A stretch of 64,000 bases of DNA from Spirochaetia bacterium. Lineage in GTDB: Bacteria; Spirochaetota; Spirochaetia; Treponematales; Treponemataceae. Positions within the stretch are counted from its first letter, which is position 1; each line of letters starts with the position of its first letter. The position numbers and the translations under genes are program-made. Positions 26,133-36,800 of the stretch are shown one piece after another. Where the stretch lies: contig CAAGBC010000060.1 of NCBI GenBank assembly GCA_900767955.1, positions 1 to 64,000 on the forward strand, in the 5' to 3' direction. The notes under the pieces are model-generated. The model was not told the origin of the DNA. It saw only the letters and a program-made list of their open reading frames with translations, and ran no database searches.

Positions 26133-26171
26133 AGAAAAATACCTCAATTTGTTATATAATAGTAATACTTT

Positions 26172-26200
26172 ACTATAATGAAACTTTGATTTATAGTCAA
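26172..26200 (-). promoter_or_regulatory. Promoter of tyrS
   Basis: On the minus strand TTGACT (26195-26200), 17 bases, TATAGT (26172-26177). The leader is about 35 nt and includes a Shine-Dalgarno, in contrast to the leaderless genes. I see no T-box-like features. Confidence 0.65.
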
Positions 26201-26233
26201 ACATATTTTATCAAGCTAATTTTAGGATTCAAC

Positions 26234-26755
26234 ATGTCAAAAAATAAAAAATTTCTTTTTATATCAATTTTACTTTTTAATCTAATCTTTTCTTCCAAAC
26301 TTTTTTCTTTAGGAATCGGAGCTCAAATACACGCTATTCCTGCAATTAATTTTACACAAACTAGTACAACAAACTTTGGAGCAGCTTGTTCAATAAAACT
26401 AGATAGATTACCTTTGATTTTTTCAATTTCCACAGATTTAAATTTATTTAACAAGGAAGTAATTTTAGGATTAACTTCAGATTACTGGTTATTCAATCCA
26501 TATATAACAAATTCTATTAAATTTTATATGGGCGCAGGAATAAACATAGAAACAATAATTTGTTCAGATAATTTTGGATTAGAAGTATCTCCACGCGCCA
26601 TATTAGGAGTTAATTATCTTTTATTTGATGGATTTTTTGAATTGTTTTTACAACAAAGCGTAGAATTCGGGATAAAAAATATGTTCTTAAGCAATAGCAA
26701 AACTGAATACAAAATTAATCTTCCTATAGAGCTTGGTTTTAGAGTTTGGCAATAA
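26234..26755 (+). CDS. Small exported protein, beta-rich
   Basis: The 173-residue protein has a signal sequence (about residues 5-24, ending near LFSLG) and then alternating polar and hydrophobic stretches with many aromatic residues, ending in an aromatic-containing strand (LGFRVWQ). That pattern fits a small outer-membrane beta-barrel, though no family is recognised. The ATG at 26234 with AGGA upstream is preferred to the one 16 codons earlier. It runs divergently from tyrS and ends 1 bp from rlmJ. Confidence 0.65.
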   Translation: MSKNKKFLFISILLFNLIFSSKLFSLGIGAQIHAIPAINFTQTSTTNFGAACSIKLDRLPLIFSISTDLNLFNKEVILGLTSDYWLFNPYITNSIKFYMGAGINIETIICSDNFGLEVSPRAILGVNYLLFDGFFELFLQQSVEFGIKNMFLSNSKTEYKINLPIELGFRVWQ

Positions 26756-26756
26756 A

Positions 26757-27656
26757 TTAATATCGATTTATATCAAAACCACCACTACTTTCTACATCTA
26801 AACACTTAACTATAAATGGAAGTGATTCTTCAAGTTGTTCTTGAATTTTCCATGGAACATTCACTATTAACATACCACTTCCATACAATCTTGGAGTTTT
26901 GGAACCAATTGCTTCACTTAATGATGACTCTTTATGAGAATCTTCTGAATTCACGCTTAATGTGACATTTAAAATTTCAGCATTGGAATTTGATTTTTTT
27001 GCTTCAGAAACAATTCCTTCTAACATTTCATCTATTATATTTTTTTTATATGCTAAAAGTGGGTACCACAAACAAAAAATACCTACATTCCATTTTTTAT
27101 TTAGAATTTTAAAAGTTTTAACAACATTTTCATAATCAGATAATTCTTCATAACTTGGGTCAATCAACACAGCTCCTCTTTTTATAACAGGAGGAGTTAA
27201 AGCGTTTATCATTTCCCAGCCATTTCGATGATGAATTTGAATATTATCACCAATGATATTTTTCTTTAACAAAAGATTTTCAGTATTATGCAACTCTGAT
27301 AAAATCAATTTACTATCAGGTCGCAAAAAATATTGTTCTATAAACGGAGAACCTGGATAAAAACCTTGCTGCATACAATCAGAAACAAGCTGAATATATT
27401 TTTTTAATGATAAAGGCACTTCATCATCTTTGCAAGAATCACAAAAAGCCAACAATCGCTTAATTCCACTAGCAGCTTCACCAGTTTTTAGAGACTTTTC
27501 ATCATTTAAATTATATTTTCCAGCACCTGAATGAGTATCAAAAAATGTGAAAGGTTTTTGCTTTTTATTTAATGAATCTAACACTAATGTCAAAACAAAA
27601 TGCTTTAAAACATCAGCATGATTACCTGCATGAAATTCGTGTAAATAACTAAGCAT
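26757..27656 (-). CDS. rlmJ: 23S rRNA (A2030-N6)-methyltransferase
   Basis: The 299-residue protein opens with the RlmJ/YhiR signature LSYLHEFHAGNHADVLKH and has THSGAGKY and FIEQYFLRPDSKLILSELH for SAM binding. The catalytic motif reads IDPSYEE where most homologues have DPPYE. AGTAGGT lies before the start. It follows nadE by 6 bp and is likely co-transcribed. Confidence 0.92.
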   Translation of the reverse strand: MLSYLHEFHAGNHADVLKHFVLTLVLDSLNKKQKPFTFFDTHSGAGKYNLNDEKSLKTGEAASGIKRLLAFCDSCKDDEVPLSLKKYIQLVSDCMQQGFYPGSPFIEQYFLRPDSKLILSELHNTENLLLKKNIIGDNIQIHHRNGWEMINALTPPVIKRGAVLIDPSYEELSDYENVVKTFKILNKKWNVGIFCLWYPLLAYKKNIIDEMLEGIVSEAKKSNSNAEILNVTLSVNSEDSHKESSLSEAIGSKTPRLYGSGMLIVNVPWKIQEQLEESLPFIVKCLDVESSGGFDINRY

Positions 27657-27662
27657 TTTTAC

Positions 27663-29609
27663 CTACTTTAATTTATCAATCTGTTCTAACCAAACAGCAC
27701 AACTTGAATCACTAGGCATTTTCCAGTCCCCTCGAGGAGAAAGGCTTATAGTTCCAACTTTCACACCATCAGGCATACAGGATCTTTTAAATTGTTGAGC
27801 AAAAAATCTAGTGTAAAAATTTCTTAGCCAATGCAATTTTAATTCATGAGAATAAGGTAAAGAAGAATTATCTGCCAATAACAGAATTTTTTCAGGAGAA
27901 AAACCATAACGCAAAACATAATACATATAAAAATCATGTAATTCATAAGGTCCCACAAGATTTTCTGTTTTTTGAGAAATCATTCCATCTTTTGGAGGTA
28001 ATAATTCAGGACTAACTGGTGTATCTAAAATATCTTGCAAAACATTAGATAAATTATTATTTTCAGTTGTTTCAAGATAGTATTTTACAATGTAACGAAT
28101 CAATGTTTTTGGAACAGAAGCATTCACTCCATACATTGACATATGGTCGCCATTAAAAGTACACCATCCCAATGCTAACTCTGATAAATCTCCAGTTCCT
28201 ATTACAATTCCATTAACTTTGTTTGCATAATCCATTAAAATTTGTGTTCGTTCACGGGCTTGGGAATTTTCATAAGTTACATCATGAACATTTTCATCAT
28301 GACCAATATCTTTAAAATGAAGTTTTACAGATTCTGCAATATTTATTTCTTTTAATGTAACACCACATTCTTTTGCCAATAAACAAGCATTATTATAAGT
28401 TCTGTCTGTTGTTCCAAAACAAGGCATTGTTATTGCATAAATATTTTTTACATCTAAATTAGCTTTTTTAAACGCATTTACAGTAACAAGCAAAGCTAAA
28501 GTTGAATCTAATCCACCAGAAAGCCCAATTACTGCAGTTTTTGCTTTAATATGCAAAAGACGCTTCAACAAACCAACAGATTGAATTTCAAAAACTTCGG
28601 AACAACGCTGTCTTTGAGCCTTTAAATTTTCTGGCACAAATGGTGAAACAGGAATTATACGCTGTAGTTTACTTTTTTTATAAAAATCATTAGGTCTTCT
28701 TAAATTAACATATACTTTTCTAAAAGATTTTTCAAAACAAGGAACATCGCACACATTTTCAAATTTTTGCTTTATTCTATCTTGAATGATAATATCTAAA
28801 TCAATATCAGAATAAATAATTCCTGTTTCAAAAAGTTTAGATTCCTGCAAGATATTTCCATTTTCAGAAATTATACAATGAGATGCACAAACAGAATCTT
28901 GTGAAGATTCAAAATAACTTGCATCAGAATACAAATAAGCACAAATATTTTTGGAACTATGACATTTTATTAAATTCTTTCTATATTCTTTTTTACCAAC
29001 AATTTCATAAGTTGCAGATAAATTAGCAACAACAGTAGCACCTGCTTGGGTAGCAAAAACAGATGGAGCAATAGGACTACACAAATCATCTGATAATTCT
29101 GTAGCTAAAACGAATTTTTTGTTTATTGCATCACAAACAAGAATATCTGTTCCAAATGGAACTTCTGGATTTTTTTCGGAAATATAAACACTATTAGGAT
29201 TTTTATTTTTGTTATAGGAAGAAAAATTACGCCCATCATTTTTTTCAAAATTAGAAACATTAGTTTTTGGAACTAGAGCAACTACTTTTCCTTTAAACAA
29301 AATTGCTGCACAGTTATACAATTTATTTTCAACGGCTATTGGTAATCCGACTTCAATAATTATTTCATAATTTGCTGTTTTTTTTGCAATTCGTTCTAAT
29401 TCGAAAATTGCAGAAGTTTGTAAAGTTTGCTGAAAAAACAAATCTCCACAAGAACAAGAAGTTATAGATAATTCAGGAAAAACAACTAAAGAAGCTCCAT
29501 TTTGAGCAGCATCTCTAACATAATCAATTATCTTGTCAGCATTATAAACACAATTCGCAACAATTAATTCAGGACTTGCACACGCAACTCTTATATAACC
29601 ATAATCCAT
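27663..29609 (-). CDS. nadE: NAD+ synthetase with nitrilase domain lacking the catalytic Cys
   Basis: The 648-residue protein has an N-terminal nitrilase-type amidase domain and a C-terminal synthetase domain. The synthetase has the P-loop IGLSGGLDST, GTGDLSELALGWCT and GVNASVPKTL, as expected for making NAD+ from deamido-NAD+. In the amidase domain Glu (FPELS) and Lys (VPKTNVSN) are kept, but the nucleophile position, ELCEDLW in relatives, reads ELSDDLC: Cys is replaced by Ser (codon TCA). Glutamine use may be lost in favour of free ammonia. The start at 29609 fits the family N-terminus and the predicted +1; ATG 29618 is an alternative. Confidence 0.9.
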   Translation of the reverse strand: MDYGYIRVACASPELIVANCVYNADKIIDYVRDAAQNGASLVVFPELSITSCSCGDLFFQQTLQTSAIFELERIAKKTANYEIIIEVGLPIAVENKLYNCAAILFKGKVVALVPKTNVSNFEKNDGRNFSSYNKNKNPNSVYISEKNPEVPFGTDILVCDAINKKFVLATELSDDLCSPIAPSVFATQAGATVVANLSATYEIVGKKEYRKNLIKCHSSKNICAYLYSDASYFESSQDSVCASHCIISENGNILQESKLFETGIIYSDIDLDIIIQDRIKQKFENVCDVPCFEKSFRKVYVNLRRPNDFYKKSKLQRIIPVSPFVPENLKAQRQRCSEVFEIQSVGLLKRLLHIKAKTAVIGLSGGLDSTLALLVTVNAFKKANLDVKNIYAITMPCFGTTDRTYNNACLLAKECGVTLKEINIAESVKLHFKDIGHDENVHDVTYENSQARERTQILMDYANKVNGIVIGTGDLSELALGWCTFNGDHMSMYGVNASVPKTLIRYIVKYYLETTENNNLSNVLQDILDTPVSPELLPPKDGMISQKTENLVGPYELHDFYMYYVLRYGFSPEKILLLADNSSLPYSHELKLHWLRNFYTRFFAQQFKRSCMPDGVKVGTISLSPRGDWKMPSDSSCAVWLEQIDKLK

Positions 29610-29616
29610 AGAAGAC

Positions 29617-29645
29617 ATATTAACATTTAATAAAAAAAAATTGAA
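29617..29645 (-). promoter_or_regulatory. Promoter of nadE, predicted leaderless
   Basis: On the minus strand TTCAAT (29640-29645), 17 bases, TAATAT (29617-29622), then 7 bases to the ATG at 29609. The -35 sits in the T tract and stem end of the clpB terminator, so the two signals overlap. Confidence 0.55.
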
Positions 29646-29682
29646 TACATAAAAAATGATATAAATCACTTTTTATGTATTC
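29632..29682 (-). terminator. Terminator after clpB
   Basis: On the minus strand a stem of about 13 bp, GAATACATAAAAA with TTTTTATGTATTC, is followed by AA and nine T. It starts 9 bp after the clpB stop. Confidence 0.88.
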
Positions 29683-29690
29683 TTATATAA

Positions 29691-32273
29691 CTAACTAAAT
29701 AACAATCCGTCAGAATTTTGTGGGCATGATATTTTTATCGTAGCTCCATCCAGATATTTCCCCTGAAGCAATTCTTTTGACAAAGGATTTTCAAGATATG
29801 TCTGAATTGCTCTTTTTATCGGACGAGCACCAAAAGAAGGCTCATAACCTTTATCAGCAAGAAAATCAATTGACGAATCATCAAAAACAAGTTGTATGCG
29901 CCTATCTGCAAGTCGTTTTGCAACTCGTTCAAGCTGAATTTTTACAATTCCAGCAATACAAGATTTATCTAATCGTTGGAACATAACAATTTCATCAATT
30001 CTATTTAAGAATTCAGGTCTAAAAGATTTTTTCAAAAGCACATCAATTGTATCTTTTGCAGCTTTCATATCTTCATCTGTAACAGCTTCAAGAATTGCAT
30101 CACTTCCAATGTTAGAAGTCATGATTATAATTGTATTCTTAAAGTCAACAACACGACCTTGTCCGTCTGTTAGAATTCCATCATCAAGCACTTGAAGTAA
30201 AACATTAAAAACATCTGGATGTGCTTTTTCTAGTTCATCAAATAAAACAACACTATAAGGCCGTCTTCTTACTGCTTCTGTTAATTGCCCTCCTTCATCA
30301 TAACCAACATATCCTGGAGGCGCCCCAATAAGACGAGAAACACTGAATTTTTCCATATATTCAGACATATCAATACGAGTCAAAGACTTTTCATCATTAA
30401 ACAGAAAATCTGCCAAAGTTTTTGCTAATTCAGTTTTTCCAACACCAGTAGGCCCTACAAACAAAAAGCTTCCCAAAGGTTTATTTGGATCACTCAATCC
30501 AGAACGATTTCGTCTAATGGCATCTGAAATAACTTGCACAGCTTCATCTTGACCTATAACGCGTTTATGAAGAACATCTTCCAATTGCAAATACTTCTGT
30601 TTTTCACTAGACATCATTTTTGCAACAGGAATTCCAGTCCAAATACTAACAACACGAGCAATATCTTCTTCTGTAACTTCTTGTCGCAACAAAGAATTAT
30701 TTTCAGAAACTTTTTCACTAGAATTATTTGCTTCTTGTAATTGCTTTTGCAAATGAGGAATAATACTATATTTTAATTCAGCAGCTTTTTCTAAATTTCC
30801 TTCTCTTGTAAATTTTTCTTCATTAAAACGAGCTTGTTCTAATTCTTCTTTTAACTTTCTGCTTTTATCAATGTTATTTTTTTCATTTTGCCATTGCAAT
30901 TTCATAACATCTCTTTTATCTGTGAATTCAGAAAGTTCTTTTTCTAGTTTTTGTAAACGCTCTTTTGAAGCATCATCATCTTCTTTTGATAAAGATTGTT
31001 TTTCAATAGAAAGCTGAAGAATTTTTCGTTCTATCATATCTAATTCTGTAGGTTGACTTTCTATTTCCATTTTTAATCTACTAGCTGCTTCATCAACTAA
31101 ATCAATTGCTTTATCTGGCATAAATCGATTTGTAATATAACGATTTGAAAAAACTGCTGCAGCAACAAGAGCTTCATCATTTATTCGAACTCCATGATGA
31201 ATTTCATACTTTTCTCTCAAACCGCGTAAAATCGCAATAGTATCATCAACTGATGGCTCAGAACAATAAACTTGCTGAAAACGGCGCTCCAATGCTGCAT
31301 CTTTTTCTATATATTTGCGGTATTCATCTAAAGTTGTAGCACCAATCGCTTTTAATTCCCCACGAGCCAATGCTGGTTTTAACAAATTAGAAGCATCCAT
31401 TGCACCTTCAGAAGCACCAGCTCCAACGATTGTGTGTAACTCATCAATAAAGAGAATAATTTGACCTTCAGATTTTGAAATTTCTGTAATAACAGCTTTT
31501 AATCGTTCTTCAAATTCTCCACGGAACTTTGCTCCAGCAACTAAAGCACCCAAATCAAGTGACAGCAATCTTTTATTTAATAAGCTATCAGGAACATCAC
31601 CAGAAGCAATACGACGAGCCAAACCTTCTACAATTGCAGTTTTTCCAACTCCAGGTTCACCAATCAAAACTGGGTTATTTTTAGTGCGACGACAAAGAAC
31701 TTGCATTACACGACGAATTTCTTCATCACGACCAATAACTGGATCAATTTTATCCAAACGAGCTAATGCAGTTAAATCTTTTGTGTATTTTTCCAAAGAA
31801 CGCATTGAACTTTCTGGATCTTGTGAATTAACTTGTTGATTTCCCCTAACGAATTTTAAAGCTTCAAGAATAACTGAATGAGAAACTCCTAATTTTCGTA
31901 ATAATTCACCAACGGAAGTTTCTGATTTAGACATAGCCAAAAGCAAATGTTCAGTAGACAAATACTGATCACGAAGTTTTTCCATTTCAACTTCTGCTTT
32001 TGATAAAACTTTTTGTGTTTGTGCTGAAAATGATATTTGATTGTTTCCTGTAACAACAGGATATTTATTTAATAAAAGATTTAATTCTTGCAAAGATTGT
32101 GGAACAGAAACTCCAATTCGTTCAAAAATCGGAGGAACAATTCCATCTTGTTGTTGCAATAAAGCCAATAAAATATGCTCTAAACCAATTTCACTATGAT
32201 CATTTTTTTGAGCAATAGAACTTGCACTTTGTAATGCATCTTGAGTCTTTAATGTAAACTGTTCGTAATTCAT
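29691..32273 (-). CDS. clpB: Chaperone ClpB (Hsp100 disaggregase)
   Basis: The 860-residue protein has the full ClpB order: N-terminal double Clp-N repeats, NBD1 with Walker A GEPGVGKTA and Walker B ILFIDELHT, a coiled-coil middle domain of normal length, and NBD2 with GPTGVGKTE, VLFDELEKAH and the sensor-2 region FGARPIKRAI. It works with DnaK to rescue aggregated proteins. No CIRCE-type or other heat-shock operator is seen upstream. The promoter abuts the ATG and there is no Shine-Dalgarno. Confidence 0.97.
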   Translation of the reverse strand: MNYEQFTLKTQDALQSASSIAQKNDHSEIGLEHILLALLQQQDGIVPPIFERIGVSVPQSLQELNLLLNKYPVVTGNNQISFSAQTQKVLSKAEVEMEKLRDQYLSTEHLLLAMSKSETSVGELLRKLGVSHSVILEALKFVRGNQQVNSQDPESSMRSLEKYTKDLTALARLDKIDPVIGRDEEIRRVMQVLCRRTKNNPVLIGEPGVGKTAIVEGLARRIASGDVPDSLLNKRLLSLDLGALVAGAKFRGEFEERLKAVITEISKSEGQIILFIDELHTIVGAGASEGAMDASNLLKPALARGELKAIGATTLDEYRKYIEKDAALERRFQQVYCSEPSVDDTIAILRGLREKYEIHHGVRINDEALVAAAVFSNRYITNRFMPDKAIDLVDEAASRLKMEIESQPTELDMIERKILQLSIEKQSLSKEDDDASKERLQKLEKELSEFTDKRDVMKLQWQNEKNNIDKSRKLKEELEQARFNEEKFTREGNLEKAAELKYSIIPHLQKQLQEANNSSEKVSENNSLLRQEVTEEDIARVVSIWTGIPVAKMMSSEKQKYLQLEDVLHKRVIGQDEAVQVISDAIRRNRSGLSDPNKPLGSFLFVGPTGVGKTELAKTLADFLFNDEKSLTRIDMSEYMEKFSVSRLIGAPPGYVGYDEGGQLTEAVRRRPYSVVLFDELEKAHPDVFNVLLQVLDDGILTDGQGRVVDFKNTIIIMTSNIGSDAILEAVTDEDMKAAKDTIDVLLKKSFRPEFLNRIDEIVMFQRLDKSCIAGIVKIQLERVAKRLADRRIQLVFDDSSIDFLADKGYEPSFGARPIKRAIQTYLENPLSKELLQGKYLDGATIKISCPQNSDGLLFS

Positions 32274-32279
32274 AATTAT

Positions 32280-32308
32280 AAATTAACTATGAAAAATAAA
32301 AAAATCAA
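32280..32308 (-). promoter_or_regulatory. Promoter of clpB, predicted leaderless
   Basis: On the minus strand TTGATT (32303-32308), 17 bases, TAATTT (32280-32285), then 6 bases to the ATG. It directly follows the stop codon of the gene at 32310. Confidence 0.5.
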
Positions 32309-32309
32309 G

Positions 32310-33479
32310 TTAATTTTCAGGAACTTCAAGTTGTCCAAATTCACATAATGAACTAGCAATATGAGCATGTTCAATTAATTCTAAATTCTTTTTAATTCTT
32401 TTATAAACACGAAGTTCACCAACTCCAGAACTTCCTGCTAAAACTTTTAAAACCTTTCGTTGACCTTCTGGTAACTCCCATGTACGAACAAATAAATTAG
32501 AGGTAACACAGAAAACATCAACATCAACCACATAATTTTTATTATGAAAACTAACTGACCAATGAAGTTTTTCACCACTGTCGTCAGAAACAATACTTGA
32601 ACAATCCCAAACAGTTGTATAAGAGCGTTTTGAAGAATCAGCTGAAAAAACAATCTCTTTATCTTCTATTTTAAGTACTAAAGATAAGCGATCATTAAAA
32701 ATACCTTGAATTGCAAAAGAAGAATCTTCTAATATTCTACCTGTAATAATACTTGTTAAATGAGAAGCAGAAAGGTGAATCCAAGATTCTGGCAAAGTTT
32801 CGCCCCAAAATTTATCAACATATCCAAATGAAGATTTAGGAATTACATTATATTCTCTGCCATCTACAATAACTGAACCTGCAAACACAGTTTTGATTCC
32901 AGTAGGACTCCAATGACCTTCTCTTCCATTGTAACCATTAAATAAATCTTGGCGAATATCGTAACGCAAATCCCATTCAAAGGAACCGTCATCACTCATA
33001 TATTCAGGATGTTCTCTTACTTCTGTTGGAGAATAAGTAATCATTCCTGAAATTTTATCTTCTGTGAATGCACATCTACCTAACTCCATATCAAGAGAAC
33101 GCTGAGAATATTTTAAATCTTTTATTATATGATATTCACAAAATTGTTTAGCACCAACACCTAAAATTCCAACACGAATTGCGACATAGGAAGGAATTAC
33201 AAATTTTTCAGTTTTTATTTCATGTGCTGAAACAGTACCAGCTAAAACATTCTGCAAATCTTCTGCAGAAACATTTACTCGAGACTTAAAACCTAATACT
33301 GTTTCAGAAGGACTCAACCAAGGATTTAGCATAACAAGTTCAATAAAAAACTTTCTTTCTACGCCAGTTCCTTTTTCTATTCCGTTGAATACAAATCGTA
33401 AAATACTGATTCCCTTTTTCTTTAAGGAACCAGAAAGTATATATCTATTTGCTGCTAAACTTTTTTTTGAAGCACCCAT
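32310..33479 (-). CDS. Tocopherol-cyclase-like beta-barrel protein
   Basis: The 389-residue protein has no signal sequence. It shows a pattern I associate with the tocopherol cyclase/AttH-like double-lipocalin group: an early GISILRFVFNG strand, NGREGHWSPTGIK in the middle, and GYVDKFWGETLPESWIHLSASHLTS, similar to the Y-x-x-K-x-W-G-x-x-F/L-P motif. Members bind or modify hydrophobic ligands. The substrate here is unknown and tocopherol itself is not expected. AGGGGA precedes the ATG. It follows a 72-residue small gene. Confidence 0.6.
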   Translation of the reverse strand: MGASKKSLAANRYILSGSLKKKGISILRFVFNGIEKGTGVERKFFIELVMLNPWLSPSETVLGFKSRVNVSAEDLQNVLAGTVSAHEIKTEKFVIPSYVAIRVGILGVGAKQFCEYHIIKDLKYSQRSLDMELGRCAFTEDKISGMITYSPTEVREHPEYMSDDGSFEWDLRYDIRQDLFNGYNGREGHWSPTGIKTVFAGSVIVDGREYNVIPKSSFGYVDKFWGETLPESWIHLSASHLTSIITGRILEDSSFAIQGIFNDRLSLVLKIEDKEIVFSADSSKRSYTTVWDCSSIVSDDSGEKLHWSVSFHNKNYVVDVDVFCVTSNLFVRTWELPEGQRKVLKVLAGSSGVGELRVYKRIKKNLELIEHAHIASSLCEFGQLEVPEN

Positions 33480-33545
33480 TAAAAATCCCCTTTTCTTACT
33501 ATTATATTTTCGGATTTTAAAAGTGATTCTTCACAAAAATTAGAA

Positions 33546-33764
33546 CTATTTAAAGAATTTTTCTAATTTTTTACTAACTTCAGAAGATTCTTCTGGATAA
33601 TTAGCATCTAAGAATTCAAAACAGTTAACAGCAACTTGCTGGGCATGTTCATACCAAATGGAATACAATTCTCCATTTACATCAGATCCTGGATATGGAG
33701 CACCTTGAATATCTGCAACTAACTGACGCAACATATCAACACAAACTTTTGTTTTTTTATCCAT
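33546..33764 (-). CDS. Small acidic conserved-looking protein
   Basis: The 72-residue protein is helical and acidic with no signal sequence. Motifs such as VDMLRQLVADIQGAPYPGSDVNGELY suggest a folded domain, but I do not recognise the family. GAGG lies about 12 bases before the ATG, slightly far. It is placed between the M16 peptidase and the tocopherol-cyclase-like gene in the same direction. Confidence 0.6.
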   Translation of the reverse strand: MDKKTKVCVDMLRQLVADIQGAPYPGSDVNGELYSIWYEHAQQVAVNCFEFLDANYPEESSEVSKKLEKFFK

Positions 33765-33805
33765 AATTACACTAACCTCTATTTAACTTTTAAATACTTA
33801 TAAAA

Positions 33806-36800
33806 TTATAATGGCAATTTAACAATAACGCTAGTTTTTTTTGCTTTATTTTGCGCATATTTTTTTAAAGCTTTATCACCAATTACAGTAGTTTTTGTAT
33901 TACTTGAATTTTGAAAAATTCTTTCAGCTGCATCTTTCAAATCTTCAGGTTTAACTGATAATAAATTTTTTAATTTATCTTTTTGATCTTCATTTGAAAC
34001 TGACGCAAGTATACGAATTAAACCAATTCGGCCTTCTGTAGCTGGTGAAACAGGAAGAAATTCTTCACCATAAGTACCTGTGATTAATTTATCACATTCT
34101 TCATTTGATAAATTTACTTGTGCAGCTTCTTGCAAAGATTCAATAAACACATCAACAGACTTAAGTGGATTTGGATCTCTGTATGTGGAAAAAGTAAAGC
34201 ACTTAGCAATGGAACTAACAGTAGCACTAGCACCGTAGGCGCCACCTGTAGTTCTAATTTTATCCCACAAAAAAGTTCCAGAAAGCCAATGAGCCAAAAC
34301 TATTTCTGCAACAGTTTCTTTTGTTCCCAAACCGGATGCATTCATAACAGAAGAAGAATATCCAACTTGTGAAGAAGTCGTAAAAATTTCCATTTCAGGA
34401 AGAAACTTTTCATTTTTTACTAAAAGCATTTTTGCAAATTCATCATCACTTCTGCTTGTTTTTGGAGAAGGATTTTTTAAACCAATTGTATTTATAAATT
34501 TTGGCAAACAATCTTCCACTTTAGAATATGATTCTTTGTCAGAAATTACATGAATTACACCGCCAGCTTTTGCAATTTTTTCTTTTATGGAATTTAATTT
34601 TTTTACAATTTTTTTAGGACAAGTGTAAGCAAGTTTTTCAATAAAAAAGAACTGTCTAATTCCGAACCAAATTTCTTGAAGAAGTCCTTCATGAGAAAAA
34701 GATGCTCTACTTCGCAATGCAGCATAACGATTTCCACGAGGAACTAAACTTGAACGGATTCCAGTTCTAATTTCCTTAAGAAGTTTTTTTACACGCTTTA
34801 CATCATTAAATTCATATGTATTTATTACTTCTGAAAGTAAATCTAAACCTTCTTGTGTTTTTTCTGATAAAAATTTACATCTAAATGAAAGCCAATCTCT
34901 TGCTATAATATTTTTATCAATTATAGTTTCTTCCATTTTTTTGGTATTTTTAGTTTGTGATTTTGAAGCTGCGTGCAATTGAGCAAAAATTCCACCTGTT
35001 TTAATTGCAACTTCTTCTGCACAAACAGACCAGGACTTTCCGTTCCAACCACAATTTGTTGAACAATCTGCAAAAAATGGTAGATACAAATAATCTTCAG
35101 CATCTAAAACATCTGCAGGAAATAAAACTTCAATATAAGAAATTCCATTTGTATCTACGATGCTTTTTATAATTGGAACTTTTGAACCATTATTTTCAAC
35201 TGAAAACATCTCGGCATTTATTTCTTTTAATTCCGAATCAATATCTGATGGAAATAAAGAAGGAACACAAGCTGTTTCTTCTGGAGTTTCACGATGATTT
35301 TGATATTCATGAAGAATATTTAATTCATTTTTATAAGAAGCTATATCAATTTTCTGAGATAACTCTTTTATTAATTCTTGTTCCTTTTTAGCACGCTCTT
35401 TTAGGTAAGAATCTGAAGGAGCAACATCAATGTAACTACAATTTGTATTATTTAAAAAGAATTTTTTAATCAATTTTTGAATATATTCAGAATCATTTTT
35501 GGCATTTTCACGAATTATTTCAAAATTCTTTCTATAAAGCAGTCCTTTGTGTGGCTCAGAACCATAATTCCACTGACGAAGAACTCTATCTAATAAAGCC
35601 AAGGAATATGGGCCACTGCCACGAACTACTTCTCTGTTTAAGAATTCTACAGACATCAACGCTGCATCAATATCATTTTTTGATACACCTGTTTTTGATA
35701 ATTTTTCCAAAACAGATAAAATTAATTCATACACTTTGTTTACATTCTTTTTTTGAACTCCATGCAAACCAAAAGAAGCAAAGAAAGATTTCATTTCACC
35801 AGTAATTCCAGAATAAGGAGCTAAATCATCTCCCAATTCAGAATCTGTAAGTGCTTTTGCTAAAGGAGAGCCATCGTGTCCTAACAAAACTTCACATAAG
35901 AACGCACATTCAAGATATGAATATAAATCATTTGAATTTCCACACAACCAATTTAATGTAACAGTAGAACCTGTAGCACCAACATTTGGAGCAACTGCAG
36001 AAACTTTTTTAGGTTCCTTTAATTCTTCTGGTGTTTCCCACTTTAAGAAATCAGGATTAACATTTGGAGTTGCAGAAAAATTAACTTCACTTGGATAATC
36101 TTGAATTCTGTCAAGAAAATGTTCTTGAACAAAATCTAGCTGAACTTCAGTAGGAATATTTCCAAAAAGGAACAAAAGACAATTGTTTGGCTTATAATAA
36201 GTTTTATGAAATTCCTTAAAATCTTCATAAGTAAAAGTAGGAATATGCAAAGGGTCTCCACCAGAATCTTCTGCATAAACAGTATTTGCAAAAATGCTCT
36301 TTACTTGTTCATCTGTTGCAACAGAATCAAAAGAAGAATAACTTCCCTTCATTTCGTTATAAACAACACCTTGCAATTCAAATTCTTCTTTTTCATTAAT
36401 TTCTAGGCGATATGCTTCTTGATAAAAAGCCTCTTTACGCAACAACGGAAAAAATACAGCGTCGCCATAAACATCCATTAAATTAAAATAATCTTTTTGA
36501 ACAAGAGAACTGGCAGGATAAACAGTTTTATCAGGATATGTTAACGCATTTAAAAATGTGTTAACACTTTGATTCATCATATTAGTAAAAGGTTCTTTTA
36601 GTGGAAACTTTTGAGAACCACAAAATACTGAATGTTCTAAAATATGAGCAGCACCTGTAGAATTTTTTACAGGAGTTCTAAAACAAAATGCAAATAAATT
36701 TTCTTCATCATCATTTACAAGATGAAAAACATCCAAACCTGTTTTTTTATGGCGCAAATAAATTCCAACAGAATTACAATCAGGAATTTCATTTATAGAA

